A program made the position numbers and the translations under genes. This document shows positions 32,110-44,229 of a stretch of 64,000 nt of DNA, one piece after another. The DNA is from Silene latifolia (taxonomy: Eukaryota > Streptophyta > Magnoliopsida > Caryophyllales > Caryophyllaceae). A model generated the notes under the pieces. That model did not search any database, had not been told where the DNA came from, and saw only the letters and a program-made list of their open reading frames with translations. Position 1 is the first letter of the stretch; each line of letters opens with the position of its first letter. Location of the stretch: the NCBI RefSeq assembly GCF_048544455.1, contig NC_133538.1:146747922-146811921 (forward strand). The letters are read 5' to 3'.

Positions 32110-35100
32110 TTACAAGTGGTGGTTTAGGGAGGACTCCACCAAACTCTCCCTTTGATGGTTCTTTCCAGGATGAGAAGGCCCGAGGTAGGGGACCTCGACC
32201 TCTCCAATGAACGCTCCTTCATAGTATGGCTTTAATATTTGAAAATTGACTTTGAACTTGCTTCCATCTTCCGCCTTGAGTTCAAAATCTCCATATTTTC
32301 CAACTTAGGTTATCACATAGGGACCCATCCATCTAGAGTTCAACTTTCCCGGAAAAAGTCGGTAGCGGGAATTGAATAGAAGGACTTTGTCCACTTTGTG
32401 CAAGGCCTTTTGTCTAATTCTCTTGTCATGGAGTAATTTCGTTCTTTCCTTGTAAATCTTTGCATTTTCATAGGATTGTAGTCGGAATTCCTCCAACTCT
32501 TGAATTTGAATCATCCTCTTTTGACCACTTAATTTGAGATCAAGATTAAGTGCTCGGATTGCCCAAAAAGCTTTGTACTCTAATTCAATTGGCAAATGAC
32601 ATGCTTTTCCATAAACAAGCTTGTAAGGGGAGGCTCCTATGGGAGTCTTATAGGCCGTCCTATAAGCCCAAAGAGCATCATCAAGCTTTGTGCTCCAATA
32701 TTTCCGAGTCTTGTTCACAACTTTCTCAAGGATTTGTTTGATCTCTCTATTTTAAACTTCAACTTGACCGCTTGTTTGAGGATGATATCCCAAGCCGGTT
32801 CTATGTTGAACACCATATTTGGTCAAAAGAGACGCAAGTTTATTCTCATGGAAATGCGTTTCTCCATCACTTACGATTGCTCTAGGAACTCCAAATCTTG
32901 GGAAGATTATCTTCATGAAGAGCTTGGTGACCGTTTTTGCATCATCATTTGGACTGGAAATTGCCTCCGCCCACTTTGAGACGTAGTCTACGGCAACAAG
33001 GATGTACTTATTCCCATTGGATGTCACAAAGGGACCTTGGTAGTCGATTCCCCAAACATCGAAGATCTCCACCTCTAGAATGCCCCTTTGTGGCATTTCG
33101 TTCCTCCAAGAGATATTCCCCGTTCTTTGACAAGCATCGCAATGAATGATGAATTCTGTTGTATCTTGAAACATTGTAGGCCAATAGAAGCCCGATTGAA
33201 GAATTTTTGCAACGGTCCTCCTTGCTCCATGGTGCCCACCGTAGGGTGATGAGTGACATCCTTCCAAGATTCCTTGGACTTCCCATTGAGGTATGCATCT
33301 TCGGTAGAGCCCATCACTACATTCTTTGTAGAGGTTTGGGTCGTCCCAAAAGTACCTCTTCACTTCGAATAGGAATCTCTTCCTTTGGTTGTGATTCAAA
33401 TTTGGAGGGAGTACTTTTACAACAATATAATTAGCATAATCGGCAAACCATGGGGTGATGTGCCTTTCGAGTTGTGTTTGAATGGCCATCAAAATATCGT
33501 CGGGAAATGAGTCATTGATCGGGGTTTCTCCATTTTCATCATGAAACCGGATCCTTGACAAATGATCCGCCACTACATTCTCGGCTCCTTTCTTGTCTCT
33601 TATTTCTAAGTCAAATTCTTGAAGAAGCAAAATCCATCTCAACAATCTTGGTTTTGCCTCCTTTATCAAGAGGTGTCGGAGAGCACGGTGATCCGAAAAT
33701 ACAATAACTTTGAATCCAAGCAATTAGGAATGGAATTTGTCCAAAGCATAGACAATGGCAAGAAGCTCCTTCTCGGTGGTATCATAATTCACTTGGGAGG
33801 GGTCAAGAGTCTTGCTTATATAATAGATGGCGTGAAGAGCTCTCCCTACCCGTTGGCCAAGAACCGCTCCAACAGCGTAGTTGCTAGCATCACACATAAT
33901 CTCGAACGGTAGTTCCCAATTTGGAGGTTGGATGATTGGTGCCGAGATTAGTGCTTCCTTGATTCTATTAAAGGCTTCAACACACTGATCAGTGAATTGG
34001 AATTGGGCATCTTTAAGAAAAAGTTGAGTGAGGGGTTTTGCTATTTTTGAAAAATCCTTTATGAAACGGCGATAGAAACCTGCGTGACCGAAAAAACTTC
34101 TCACCCCTCTAACATTCACGGGAGGTGGGAGTTTCTCTATCACCTCAACTTTAGTTTTATCGACCTCGATGGCCTTTTCCAAAATTAAATGACCCAAAAC
34201 AATTCCTTCATTGACCATGAAGTGACACTTTTTCCAATTTAAAACAAGACTAACATCTTCACATTTTTGCAATACAAGAGAAAGATTATGCAAACATGAG
34301 TCAAAGTCCTTTCGATAAATACTAAAATCATCCATAAAAACTTCCATTATGGTCTCTAAGTAATCGGAGAAGACACTCATCATGCATCTTTGGAAAGTGG
34401 CGGGGGCATTACATAAACCAAAAGGCATCCTCCTATATGCAAATGTACCATAAGGGCATGTGAAGGTGGTCTTATGTTGGTCATCCGGGTGTATAGGGAT
34501 TTGGAAGAATCCCGAATACCCGTCAAGGTAACAAAAGAATTTGTTGGAGGCTAACCTTTCAAGCATTTGGTCAATGAATGGTAGGGGGAAATGATCCTTT
34601 CTTGTCGTGGAGTTTAATTTTCGATAGTCAATACACATACGTCAACCGGTGATCATTCTTGTGGGTATTAGTTCATTCTTTTCATTTGTCACTACCGTGG
34701 TACCTCCTTTCTTAGGTACCACTTGGACGGGGCTAACCCACAAAGAGTCCGATATGGGATATATGATTCCCGCATCAAGTAATATCATAACTTCTCCTTT
34801 GACAACTTCTTGCATATGGGGGTTCAATCTTCTTTGGGGTTGAATAGTAGGTCTATGGTCTTCCTCTAGATGAATTCTATGCATGCAAAAGTTGGGACTT
34901 ATCCCCTTAAGGTCATCTAGACTATAACCTATAGCCTTCTCATGTTGTTTCAACACATCAAGCAATTTTCCCAATTAGTTCTCATCAAGTTTATCATTAA
35001 CAATTACGGGTTTTGTCCTTGATTCATCAAGGTAAGCATATTTCAAATTTGGGGGAAGGGGTTTTAAAGTAGGAGTTTGTACCTCACTTTCCTCCTTTGG

Positions 35101-35478
35101 AGTTTCATTGAGAATTTGCTCCATCTCCATTGGACATTCCATTCTCATAGCATATTCAACTTATTCTTCATTCTCATCATCCTCATCATATTCAAATTCC
35201 ATGATGGGTTCCTCTTGCTATTGAGCTTGTAAAATATCTTCTAGGATGGATTGTTCATCTTCTATGGGTTGACATGCTTCCACAAGGATTTTATGCACCA
35301 ATACGGATTGTGCATGAGTAAGTTCTTTGTTAGCTAGAGTGGCCTCAAAAAGATCTACCTCCAATTCCCAATACATATTTTTAGCCTCACTTGCTTCCAA
35401 GGCTTCCAATGCTTGCATGGGATCTTTGAAGAAAGGTATACTTAAGTGGTCCTCTACAAAACAATCTATAAGGTCCAT
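32110..35478 (-). pseudogene. family B pol: RT, RNase H, integrase, one frame with seven stops
   Basis: 1123 codons in a single uninterrupted frame from MDLIDCFVEDHLSIPF (35478) to a stop at 32110-32112. The first 150 or so residues are an acidic linker of the type found between protease and RT, ending in LKPLPPNLKYAYLDE. RT follows (GKLLDVLKQHEKAIGYSL, RMCIDYRKLN, FMDDFSIYR with DD kept), then RNase H (FEIMCDASNYAVGAVLGQ, EKELLAIVYALDKF, FSDHRAL). Integrase comes last: [39 protein letters not shown] (usually SDGGTHF) and SGQVEV, then [16 protein letters not shown]. In-frame stops are at 35218, 35161, 34975, 34642, 33724, 32752 and 32305 (lowest base of each). There are no indels. No gag or protease precedes it. 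Confidence 0.93.
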
Positions 35479-35599
35479 CTTGCAAAATATCGAACAACTT
35501 GAAAACAATTAGAACAAACATTGAGGAGTTTTACTTCCCCAAGGCAAAGAAAGACACAACTAATAACAATATAAGAAAATCTAAATCAAGTTAACACCG
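35479..35599 (-). other. family B leader, shared with G
   Basis: The 121 nt between primer site and pol ATG match the G leader (50592-50709), with about four differences, up to GATATTTTGCA. There G starts gag (ATGTCTAGA) and B continues AGATGGACC into pol. The shared leader ends exactly at the gag start. Confidence 0.9.
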
Positions 35600-35617
35600 T
35601 CCCCGGCAACGGCGCCA
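35600..35617 (-). other. primer-binding site of family B, tRNA-Asp type
   Basis: Inverted TGGCGCCGTTGCCGGGGA, four bases from the LTR end. Perfect form of the Athila/Tat tRNA-Asp site. Confidence 0.9.
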
Positions 35618-35621
35618 TTTT

Positions 35622-37379
35622 TGGTCGGACTATTTCGGAGCTATATTCTATTTTTCGGAACAATTGTCGTTGGAAGAACCTAGACCAAAACACAATTTAT
35701 AACTTCGCAAACAACTCTACAATTAGTAAAGAGGCAAGTAAAGGTCGAATCCCAAGGGACGGGAATTGAGATGAGATTTCTATTGAAACTAGTGGTGTCT
35801 TAGGGGTCTCACAATTTGGGTTGATATAGAAGGTCACTAACTAAATAGCAATGAAAGTAAATAAGCAAGATGAAATGAAAGGGTTGTAAATAATTGATAA
35901 AAAGCACTAGGGTATCATGGGGTCATAGGGGAATCATGGGAATTGATCATACAAACATGTTCTCAAATTATAAGCAAGCAATTATTGTTGTGATGGATTG
36001 AGTTGGGTTATATCTTACAATCCTAGGAAAGTTTGGGTCCCGGAGCCGAATCGATTAGATTGTACAACACCTACAAGTCGACTTAGTCTTTCCTACTCAA
36101 CAACATGCATGGTCTAATGAGACTCGAGTTGGTTATGTCTTACAAGTCTCATTGAAAAGATAGGTGATGGGTAAAAAATGCAAGGATTCATAGGCTCACA
36201 TTTCATCAAACATAACATGTGCATGAGTTGAGATCAAAACAAGCAAGCAAATAAACCATGAAAGCATATTAATTTAAGCATGAATCATTCCCCATGTTGG
36301 TTTCCCCTAATTACCCATTAACCCTAGCTAGGTCACTACTCACTCATTATCATGTTGATCATGCTAGCAAGGTTGTCAATCATACCAACAAAATGAAACA
36401 CGATGAACAAATGAAAGTAATTAACAATAATTAAAAAGGGATTAAGAGAATTATACCTACTAATGATTCCAATAATAAAGCAAAGAATAAAACAAGTACT
36501 TGATGCTTGATTGAGAGGTTGTCAATCTCCCAATAATAACCCAAATAATCTTCAATTACCCAAAATAAAGGATGAACAAGAGAGAGATTAAGGAAATAAA
36601 ACTTGTATTAAAACTTGATTAATTGTTGATTACAATACTAAAGAGAGATTTGATTGATATTAACTACTCTAATAATTGATAAGAAGAACATGCTCTTCTA
36701 ATTAGACTAATGGGGTATTTATAGTGGAAATTAGGTGGATGCATTAGGGTTAACTAAGGGCTAAACTAGTAATTACACTTTTTAGATTGAGCAAGGAGAC
36801 GCCGGTATTTTTTGAAGGAAGGGCTTCTTTCTTTGAAGCTTGAAGAAACGGATTTGTGCTGGACTGGAATCCGTGTGTCTTAGGCACGGGACGAGTGGAT
36901 TCAGGAGCCTCTGCCCGGGCGTCTTCAAGGGAATCCGGGCGTCTTCTGGGCTTGCTGCCCGGGCGTCTTTGAAGGAAGACGCACGGATTATGCTGTGGAA
37001 GACGGGCGGATTCAGGACAATCCGCACGGATTGCTCCTCAGTCTTGCTTCTTCTTCTTTTCTTCCCTTTTCTTCGTAAAATCCTTGGGGATTTCCTCGGG
37101 GATGCAAGGATCATTTCTCGTCATCGTCCAACTACTATAATATGTACAAAGGCCTTCTAATCTTGTCTCTCCTTGATGCTTGGTCATTGAATTCAATCAA
37201 TTTAGTCTCGTTTTGCCATGAAAATGCAAGATTTGCACTCCTTTCCTACCAAGGGATCAAAATGACAAAGAATATGCAAAACAAAGAACTAAAGACAATA
37301 TATGACCCAAATGTGCACTAAAAAGCATGGGAACAAGGCTAATTCGGGGACTAAATATGCGCTAATTATGGTCACATCA
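35622..37379 (-). repeat. family B 5' LTR (right copy)
   Basis: 1758 bp, nearly identical to 17792-19550, with TATA-like sequence (GTATTTATAG on plus) at 36715-36724 and the GC-word cluster at about 36850-37030. Unlike a normal 5' LTR it is preceded, on the element's sense strand, by a polypurine tract and 3' internal sequence. Confidence 0.93.
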
Positions 37380-39060
37380 AATATCCCCAAACCGAACCTT
37401 TGCTCGTCCCGAGTAAAGAGGTGACAAAGACTAGGACCATTATTTAAACTATCCTAATAACATAGCCGATATGAGACAATTAGCGGGTCTCACTCTGCCC
37501 CTTCAACTCATAACAAGACAACCATGAGGTAGGATGCCTTCTTGCAAGGCAAGGTGGGTCTTGCCAAAATGGCGACACATCCAAACATTAAGCACACAAA
37601 ATCAAATAATCGATGTATCTACAAAAGGAATAGCCACTTTCTCATCAAGTGGCGGAGGCAACTAAGAGAGAACAAATTTAAGAGCATATAATCCTTCACA
37701 AATACTAGTTTAACAAATTACTAAGGCTAAGAGGATGGCACTAAATCACCTTCAAATGGTGTTAAACTAGACTACTTTCGTCCTCAATTCCCAAATGCTT
37801 TCGTCAAGAGCGATCGGATGGTGGTGGAATGATGATCCCTATGATGCTAGTAGCATATGATATGACAAGTCTCGAATTCTCTACAAAAGTAAAGGTCATG
37901 GATCGTCCCAAGCTCGACAAAGTGGCTTGACAAAAAGGCTTTTTGGGAATGAAATGCTCAAATCGTTATAACCAAAGGGTGGATATGACTAGTATTCAAA
38001 ATTTGACCTCATTCAACTTTCACATTTCAAAAATTAGAGATGGGGTTTGTCCCTTCCGGGCTAGTGTCCTTTGCTTTCGCCAATCGCTTATTAGGCAACC
38101 GGTTAACCTCTAGACAATAGCTTTTCGGGGTAATAGTCACTCTGTCTCTGGGCGGTTGAATTCACAGTCGTGTGGGGGCCCAATTCAATGGATCCCTCTC
38201 CAAAGCACATCGAAGTGGTACGCCTCCATCAAAACAACTAAAATTTCTCAACATTTCAACATTTCATAACATTTGAGGTTTCCTTAGCAATAAATTACTT
38301 CCATATATAAAATTTTCGAAATGAGCATTTCAAACTTATTGATAAAAAAGTATTTTTGGGTTGCCTTACCACAAGGTCAATCAAGGTCACCTAGACAAGT
38401 TAACCAAGTCCACATCGCATCACGGAGTTGGAATAGGTGACTCACATGTAAACTCTTGACTAGGCTTTGGGTCATGGGTCAAAAGACACTAGTATGACAC
38501 AACCTAGGGTGTTTTACAACCATTCTAGTAGGCAAAGTCTTAAGTTGAAAAAGTATTTGTAATGGGTTAGTTGCTCTTGTAAAAGTTCTCAATTAGACAC
38601 TTTTCAAAATATTTCATCTAAATGCAACTATATGCCATGATGCAACTATTATATACATCCTAATGCAAGTGATTATACCAACTAATATGACATATAAACT
38701 AAATGCAAGTCCTAAGTTCACATTGTTATACCGCATCAATCAAAATAAAGCCACATAGTCATTAACATAAAGAGGAAAAAGGAGATCGGAAAGATCATAC
38801 CATGCGGTCTTCATGATCCTCATGTCTCGGATGTGGCGTAGTCAATCAATGTGAACGAGGATAGAACAAACACATATATACAATAATACATGACTACACT
38901 AAAAAGGAAATAAACATGTTTTTTGGTTTTTCAATTTTCAAATTTTTATGGTTTTTCGAAATTTTTCAATTTTTTTGGATTTTTGAATAAAAGTTAAGTT
39001 AGAATTCCCCATCCCCACACTAATATGGGCATTGTCCTCAATGGCCAAAATGATGGGAAA
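37380..39060 (-). repeat. extra partial copy of family B 3' internal region
   Basis: 1681 bp closely matching 19551-21231, including the polypurine tract next to the LTR. It breaks off at GATGGGAAA, where the 73-bp target duplication starts. No gene. It shows the block derives from a tandem or circular LTR-internal-LTR arrangement. Confidence 0.92.
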
Positions 39061-39133
39061 AAGAAGAAAGTAGAGGGCTTTTGTCAATTAATTAACAATG
39101 AACACAATGTAGGAGACGGACTTGGTAAAAGGG
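39061..39133. repeat. 73-bp target duplication, right copy
   Basis: Second copy of 17719-17791, one mismatch. It follows directly on truncated family B 3' sequence (which matches up to about 21231 in the other copy) and leads on into A-rev sequence (TCGATCGA cluster at 39265). Confidence 0.93.
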
Positions 39134-40004
39134 CAAGAAAAAAGAGGGATTTGGGGGTTTTTTTATCGCAAAATAGGAAAGGGGTCGAAATATTAGGGAT
39201 GAAATGAATTAAGGATTAAAAAGAGGGAAGTTAAAGAAACTCCCTTCGCGTGATTTCCACTTTTACTCGATCGAGTGGTTTAGAACTGCTCGATCGAGTC
39301 CTTTTTGTATTCATCTACTCGATCGAGCAAAATTTTACTCGATCGAGAACTCCCCTTTTCTGCTTTATTCGATCGACTGATATGGCATTACTCGATCGAA
39401 CAGAATCCACTCAATCGAGTACAAAAAGTACTCGATCGAGCTCTTTTTCTCGTGTAAGCTCCTGAATTCGTCATTCTTCCTTTAAATTTGCATAAAATTC
39501 TCCAAACCTGCATAAAAACACTTGCAAAAATATCCCAAAATACCAAATACGCAAAGTAACAGTCTATAGTCTCTATCTATGCTAAAAATTGTCTAAATTC
39601 TAATTGTCCTAATTAAAAGTAATAAAATAAATTCCACGGAAATTCAAAAATTGTTTATACAAGTTGGTACACGGGGCATTTACCGGCTCACTTCCCAGAG
39701 CAATTCAGTAGCCCCTCCGAGGGCTCCTGACTGGAGGACGTCACCTCAGCAACATTGATCGTCCTCTTCAGCTTTCATGAGCTTGAACTTGAATCACTAG
39801 GAGGAGAATAGTTCACATCCACATATGCGCGAACTTTTCTCACCCTTGCTCCTTTCTCACCGGCTTTAACACTGTCACTCCCACTTTGACTGACATTAAT
39901 TGCACAATGCCCTTTGAGAGCTCCTTCATTGTTTTCATCTGTACCTGCAGCCAGGAAAACAGACGAACTTTCCTCCTTTTTGCTCTCAACCTAAGGCGGA
40001 GGGG
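39134..40004 (-). other. A-rev non-coding region with TCGATCGA cluster
   Basis: No supportable gene. It holds the post-protease TCGATCGA cluster (39265-39440) and A/T-rich sequence. The part nearest 40004 contains the decayed end of the protease tail. Confidence 0.65.
39265..39440. repeat. TCGATCGA cluster, A-rev downstream of protease
   Basis: Seven exact TCGATCGA words (mostly ACTCGATCGAG) and one degenerate ACTCAATCGAG in 176 bp. Same relative position as 1971-2075 and 56618-56803. Confidence 0.92.
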
Positions 40005-40498
40005 TCACAATAGCAGCACAATGCTCCAAATTTTCATTTGGAGTGTCAATAATAGGGTCATAGAAGAGAGGGCATTGCAAGGCTGAGCTTGCTTGGGAGC
40101 CCTCCAGAACTTAGACTGATGGAATATCAGCTCCTCGTTCCCAACCTGAAAAGTCAATGTCTTGCCCCCGACGTCTATTACTACACGGGCAGTAGATAAA
40201 AATGGTTTCCCTAAAATAATAGGGGTATGTGAATCTTCGGGGATGTCAAGTACAACGAAGTCAACGGGAATAAAGAACCTCCCGATCTTAACAGGTACGT
40301 CTTTTATTACACCTAGTGGCCGTGATATGCTACGGTCGGCCATCTGAACAGTCATGTCGTGCAATTAAACTTTGTCAAACCAAGTCTCCTAGCCAGAGAC
40401 AACGGTAAGACACTCACGCTAGCGCCAAGATCGCATAACGCGTTATCAATCAAGTGGGTACCAATATGACACGGAATCAAAAAACTACCCGGGTCTGA
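40005..40498 (-). pseudogene. A-rev aspartic protease (frameshifted)
   Basis: The active-site segment ALCDLGASVSVLPLSL is present at about 40395-40440 with the catalytic Asp intact. The frame then breaks near 40370 and continues as MTVQMADRSISRPLGV, IGRFFIPVDFVVLDIPED, ILGKPFLSTARVVIDVG and a tail ending at 40005. It would cleave the gag polyprotein. The frameshift shortly after the active site makes it defective. Confidence 0.8.
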
Positions 40499-42681
40499 CT
40501 ATTTGGGAGGTAACTTATTCTGAACTAGGGTAGTCCCTACCTCAGTCAAGGCTAACGTCTCATTATCACTAATGTGCCTCTTACGCGATAACATTTCTTT
40601 CATAAATTTAAGGTAAGAGGGTACCTGTGTCAGTAGTTCGGCGAATGGCACAGTGAACTGCAAGCTTCTCAGGATCTCGTCAAATTTGGCAAATTGTTGA
40701 TTAGCTATAGTACTCTGCAGATGCCTCGGGAAGGGAATCGTGATGGGTATCTCGAGTCCCTTGTTTCTCTCTTCCAACGTGTCAGCCGGATCAAGCTCTG
40801 TATCCTTTGGACGCTTCTTTCCTCTCGAACGAGGTCTTTCAGGCGATTTCTCACTCGATCGAGCACTAGCAGGCTCTCGACCAAGCTGTCCATTATCCAT
40901 ACTACTCGATCGACCAAAATTCCCATTCGATCGAGTAGTTTCTTCAAAAGCATCACTCGATCGAGTAGAAATTTCACTCGATCGAGCAGTTGCATTTTCC
41001 TGTTTACTCGATCGAATAGAAATTCCACTCGATCGAGCACTTTCTTCAGCAAATCTACTCGATCGACCTCTAGAAACTAGTCGATCGCGTACATTCTTAG
41101 CCGTCAGCTCATTTCCTTTGATAGAACACTGTTCATCAGCTATTATTTCCTTCATCGGGTCTGATTTCAACACTTTCGGTCCCTCATATGAACGACCGCT
41201 TCTCAAATTAATTAAATTTACCGTCTCATGTGTTTTTTTGTCAGTTTGTGACGGTAAATGACCCGGTTTCCTTGTGGACTGGTTAGCGGCTAACTGGGCA
41301 ACTTGAGTTTCAAGTGCCTTGATAGAAGCATCTTTTTGTTGGTCTCTTAACTTCCACTGCTTTGTCAAAGACTACAACATAGTCTTCAACTCACCTATCT
41401 CACTTACCCCACCAGAAGACGAGGCACCTTGATTAGGTGTAGGAAAGGAAGGAGGCTTCTGAAAGCCTTGTTGAGTCTTATGTGGAGGGACATATGACTG
41501 ATGCTGGTGCGGAGGAGGGGTAGGATTGAGCACATTTTGACTAGTCCACCTCAAATTGGGATGGACTGCCCCTTGGTTATTATAATAGGAACCCTCTCCT
41601 TGCCTGTATTGTTGAAAGGCAAGGACATGTTCCTTCTCTGTAAGACAGCCAACAACAGTGTGACCGTCGTTGCTATCACACCTCTCACATGTGACGGTCT
41701 CCCCTCTAGTATGCATATGGACCGTCTGAGGCTCCCCAGCAGAATGTAACTCCAACTTATCAAATATAGCATTCATGGCTTCCAGCTGAGCCACAACTTG
41801 CTTATCGACTGCATGAACTGTTCTAATATCATCCCTCGGGTTTCCATATTCAGCACTGTGGTTCGCCATCTCTTCAATAAGAGCCCATCCCTTATCATTG
41901 TCGGTATTCTCTTGGAATCTCCCATTAGATGACGCATCAAGTATGGCTCTATGATAATCATACAGCCCATTGTAGAACTGGTTAGACATAAACCACGGGT
42001 CAAAACCATGGTGAGGAAGAGACACACCAACTTCTTGAAACGGGACCATGCTTCATAGAGAGTCTCATCAGGTGCCTGCTTGAAACTCGTAATCTTAGCC
42101 CTCAGCTGATTTGTGCGCCATGGAGGGAAATATCTCTTATAAAAAGGAAGAGCAAGGGTCTCCCAGTTCGTAACCCCTGCGGCCGTACGGTCTAAATCAG
42201 TCAGCCACTCCCTGGCTGCATCGGTCAAAGAAAAAGGAAATAGAACTTCCTTAATCTTGTCTGGAGTTACCCCATTTGTGGCGGGGATAGTAGAACAGTA
42301 GTCCGTAAAAACCTCCATATGTTTCCTCGGATCTTCACCTGCCACACCTCTATAGAGATTTCTCTCCACCAGATTGATATAGGTAGGACGGATGTCAAAC
42401 GTATTCCCATCCTCAGTCTGGAGATTGAAACCTTTAGGAATATACGATGTTTTAGGCTCCGAGTGACTAGCAATGTTCGGCAACTTTTCTGGTTGATCAG
42501 CAGAAATATGAATGTTCTCTTCTAAAGACTGGTCTTCTGCGAAAAGAGAATGATGTATCTCTGGCTCGAAAGTACTCATGTCTTCCTTTCGTGATTTTCT
42601 CTACAGACGGAGTCTATGCCTGAATAGTCTCTCTGGCTCTGAATCAGCTGAAAATAACTCAAACCTGTCTGATCTAGGCAT
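40499..42681 (-). pseudogene. A-rev gag and linker (stops, frameshift)
   Basis: Gag starts at MPRSDRFELFSADSEPERL (42681), matching other family starts, with a stop at 42601-42603. The capsid domain (YINLVERNLYRGVAGEDP, FSLTDAAREWLTDLD, WETLALPFYKRYFPPWRTN) runs to about 42050, where the frame shifts. It continues as SNQFYNGLYD and a knuckle CERCDSNDGHTVVGC with one residue more than the usual CX2CX4HX4C. A Q/P-rich tail, a stop (41369-41371) and the linker with RSS repeats follow. The linker ends PFAELLTQVPSYLKFMKE before the protease. Family role: particle shell and RNA binding. Confidence 0.85.
40852..41090. repeat. TCGATCGA cluster in A-rev gag-protease linker
   Basis: Eight exact TCGATCGA words plus a degenerate one (GTCGATCGCG) in 240 bp. 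The linker stays open through the cluster, reading ARSSG, IRSS, ARSSE and TRSS-type repeats. Confidence 0.92.
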
Positions 42682-42779
42682 AAAAAAACTGAAAGAAAAT
42701 AAATAAGAACTGCCTCAAGGAATAAAAATTCCCTGAGACGGATAAAATAAATGAAACAAAGACAGATAGGGCAATTGCC

Positions 42780-42797
42780 TCCCCGGCAACGGCGCCA
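42780..42797 (-). other. primer-binding site of A-rev, tRNA-Asp type
   Basis: Inverted TGGCGCCGTTGCCGGGGA, five bases from the LTR. Confidence 0.9.
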
Positions 42798-42802
42798 AAA
42801 TT

Positions 42803-44229
42803 TGATACGTCTGTCGTGTACCTATAAAAAATAAACTAACTAAACTAACTATATAGCTAGGGAAGTCATGTCGATCTCCTCAGGGAGGCAAGATATCTGT
42901 AGTAGTCCGTCTATTTGGTCACAAATGGGGGGGTTGTTTAAATTGGTTTTCTAAACTAAAAGGTTTAAAGGAAAGAGAAGCAGAGATAAGAGCAATAAAG
43001 ACAGAAAAATAGAATTAAACTATCAGATAAAGAAGGGTCATGTCAGGATTTCGGTTCACTACGGTAGTCCAGTAACTCAATTGTAAACAACTTAGACAAA
43101 TTAATGCGAGACAGATATGGAAATGTCCTTCCGGTCCACTTTCTATCCTAAACTTCCACTAACTTAACTTCCGTCCTCGTCAGGGTAGTCTACTGTTCAT
43201 AGCAGGCTATTTAGTCCAATCTTCTGATCCAGGATTAAATTTAGCCATATTAAAGGGTGACTCAGAAGCGTGCACTCAACTAAGCCGGTAAAATACAGTT
43301 AAATTGCTATGGTGACAGAATCTCACAATTAATTCATCTAAACTGCTTACTACATCGTCACATTTCTACCGTAGATCACCTAATCCCAACATGAATTAGA
43401 TTTAGCTACTCATATCGCTATTTATACTATCAAAACTAACAGCAGATAAAAGACCAGCATTCAACATATTAAAACGATAATTAAATTGCATAAAAAAAAT
43501 TAGGGCAGAAATTAAATAAAGTAAAACAAAGAATTAAAGTAAACAAAAGAACGATTATTATTAAGAAAGGAGAAAGAGATTACAATCGTGCGAATCCGGC
43601 GTAAAGAACGACAAAATCCAAGCGAATTAACCCCGAAAGCAAAGTTACAGTGAAGAATGAAAATGATAGATGAAAAACTGAGTAAAAGTGTCGATGATAA
43701 TAGAATCGATAGATAGCTAATGACCTAGTAACGTAATGCTTAAATAGAACATAAACTAAGTCCAAAAGCTAAAATAAGCTTACGGGCTAATTAAAGCCCA
43801 CGCCAGCAGAAACCACTCGATCGAGTAGAATAAATCCACTCGATCGAGCAAAACACCAGAAAATCTACTCGATCGAGTAGATTAGTTACTCGATCGAGTA
43901 ACCTCTCTTTTCAGCACTTCTTGATCGAGTAAAAAACTACTCGATCGATCAACTGAGGCCATAAAAACCACTCGATCGAGTAATAAAACCACTCGATCGA
44001 GTCTTCTTCCTTCAAATCAGCCCAATCTCGTCACCGACTGCCTCGTAAACCGTGCCTTCACGCATTCCAATGCAGTATCTCATTTTGGAAAATCCCGTCT
44101 CCTCTAAATGCATGCAAAAAGGACGAAAAATGGTACGATTCGGGGCATAATACTATATAAACAGTACAAAAAATGCATGGAAATACGTGCTGAAATAGGC
44201 TAAAAAGACTATACAATATGCACGTATCA
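42803..44229 (-). repeat. 5' LTR of A-rev
   Basis: 1427 bp; on the minus strand TGATACGTGCATATTG to ACGACAGACGTATCA. A TCGATCGA cluster lies near its start and a TATA-like TATTTAAG near 43740. It is adjoined at 44230 by an inverted copia leader. Confidence 0.9.
43814..44002. repeat. TCGATCGA cluster in A-rev LTR
   Basis: Seven exact TCGATCGA words (CACTCGATCGAGT-type) plus one degenerate within about 190 bp, upstream of the TATA-like box on the minus strand. Counterpart of 12349-12545. Confidence 0.92.

Larger units (their letters stand above)
17792..39060 (-). mobile_element. Family B block: pol/ORF1 element plus extra partial 3' end
   Basis: On the minus strand: a partial 3' internal region (39060 to 37380), LTR (37379 to 35622), primer site, pol (35478 to 32110), GC-word clusters, ORF1 (23334 to 21688), non-coding 3' region, polypurine tract and LTR (19550 to 17792). 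Copia D lies inside (23694-31753). The first LTR is preceded by a second copy of the 3' internal region, so this is LTR-internal-LTR with a tail, not a simple element. One edge is a clean LTR terminus; the other is a break in internal sequence. Gag and protease are absent. Confidence 0.9.
15920..44229 (-). mobile_element. A-rev: Athila/Tat-like element with gag, protease, ORF1; interrupted
   Basis: Read on the minus strand: LTR (44229 to 42803), tRNA-Asp primer site (42797 to 42780), gag (from 42681), linker, protease (to 40005), TCGATCGA cluster, a break at 39134/17718, and ORF1 (from 17090). It is truncated at 15920 against element C, so its 3' LTR is missing. The break holds the 21.3 kb family B block plus a 73-bp duplication of A-rev sequence. 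There is no pol between protease and ORF1. The LTR end at 44229 abuts a copia leader (E), so A-rev appears to have entered E. Confidence 0.85.

Noticed and set aside
33619..33912. Plus-strand frames over family B RT and RNase H (also 32596-33434)
   Set aside because: The minus-strand frame carries RT, RNase H and integrase motifs; these are antisense shadows.
40694..41261. Plus-strand frames rich in Arg-Ser-Thr over the A-rev linker
   Set aside because: Antisense reading of the TCGATCGA cluster inside gag linker; a palindrome keeps several frames open. The minus strand has the conserved gag-protease segments.
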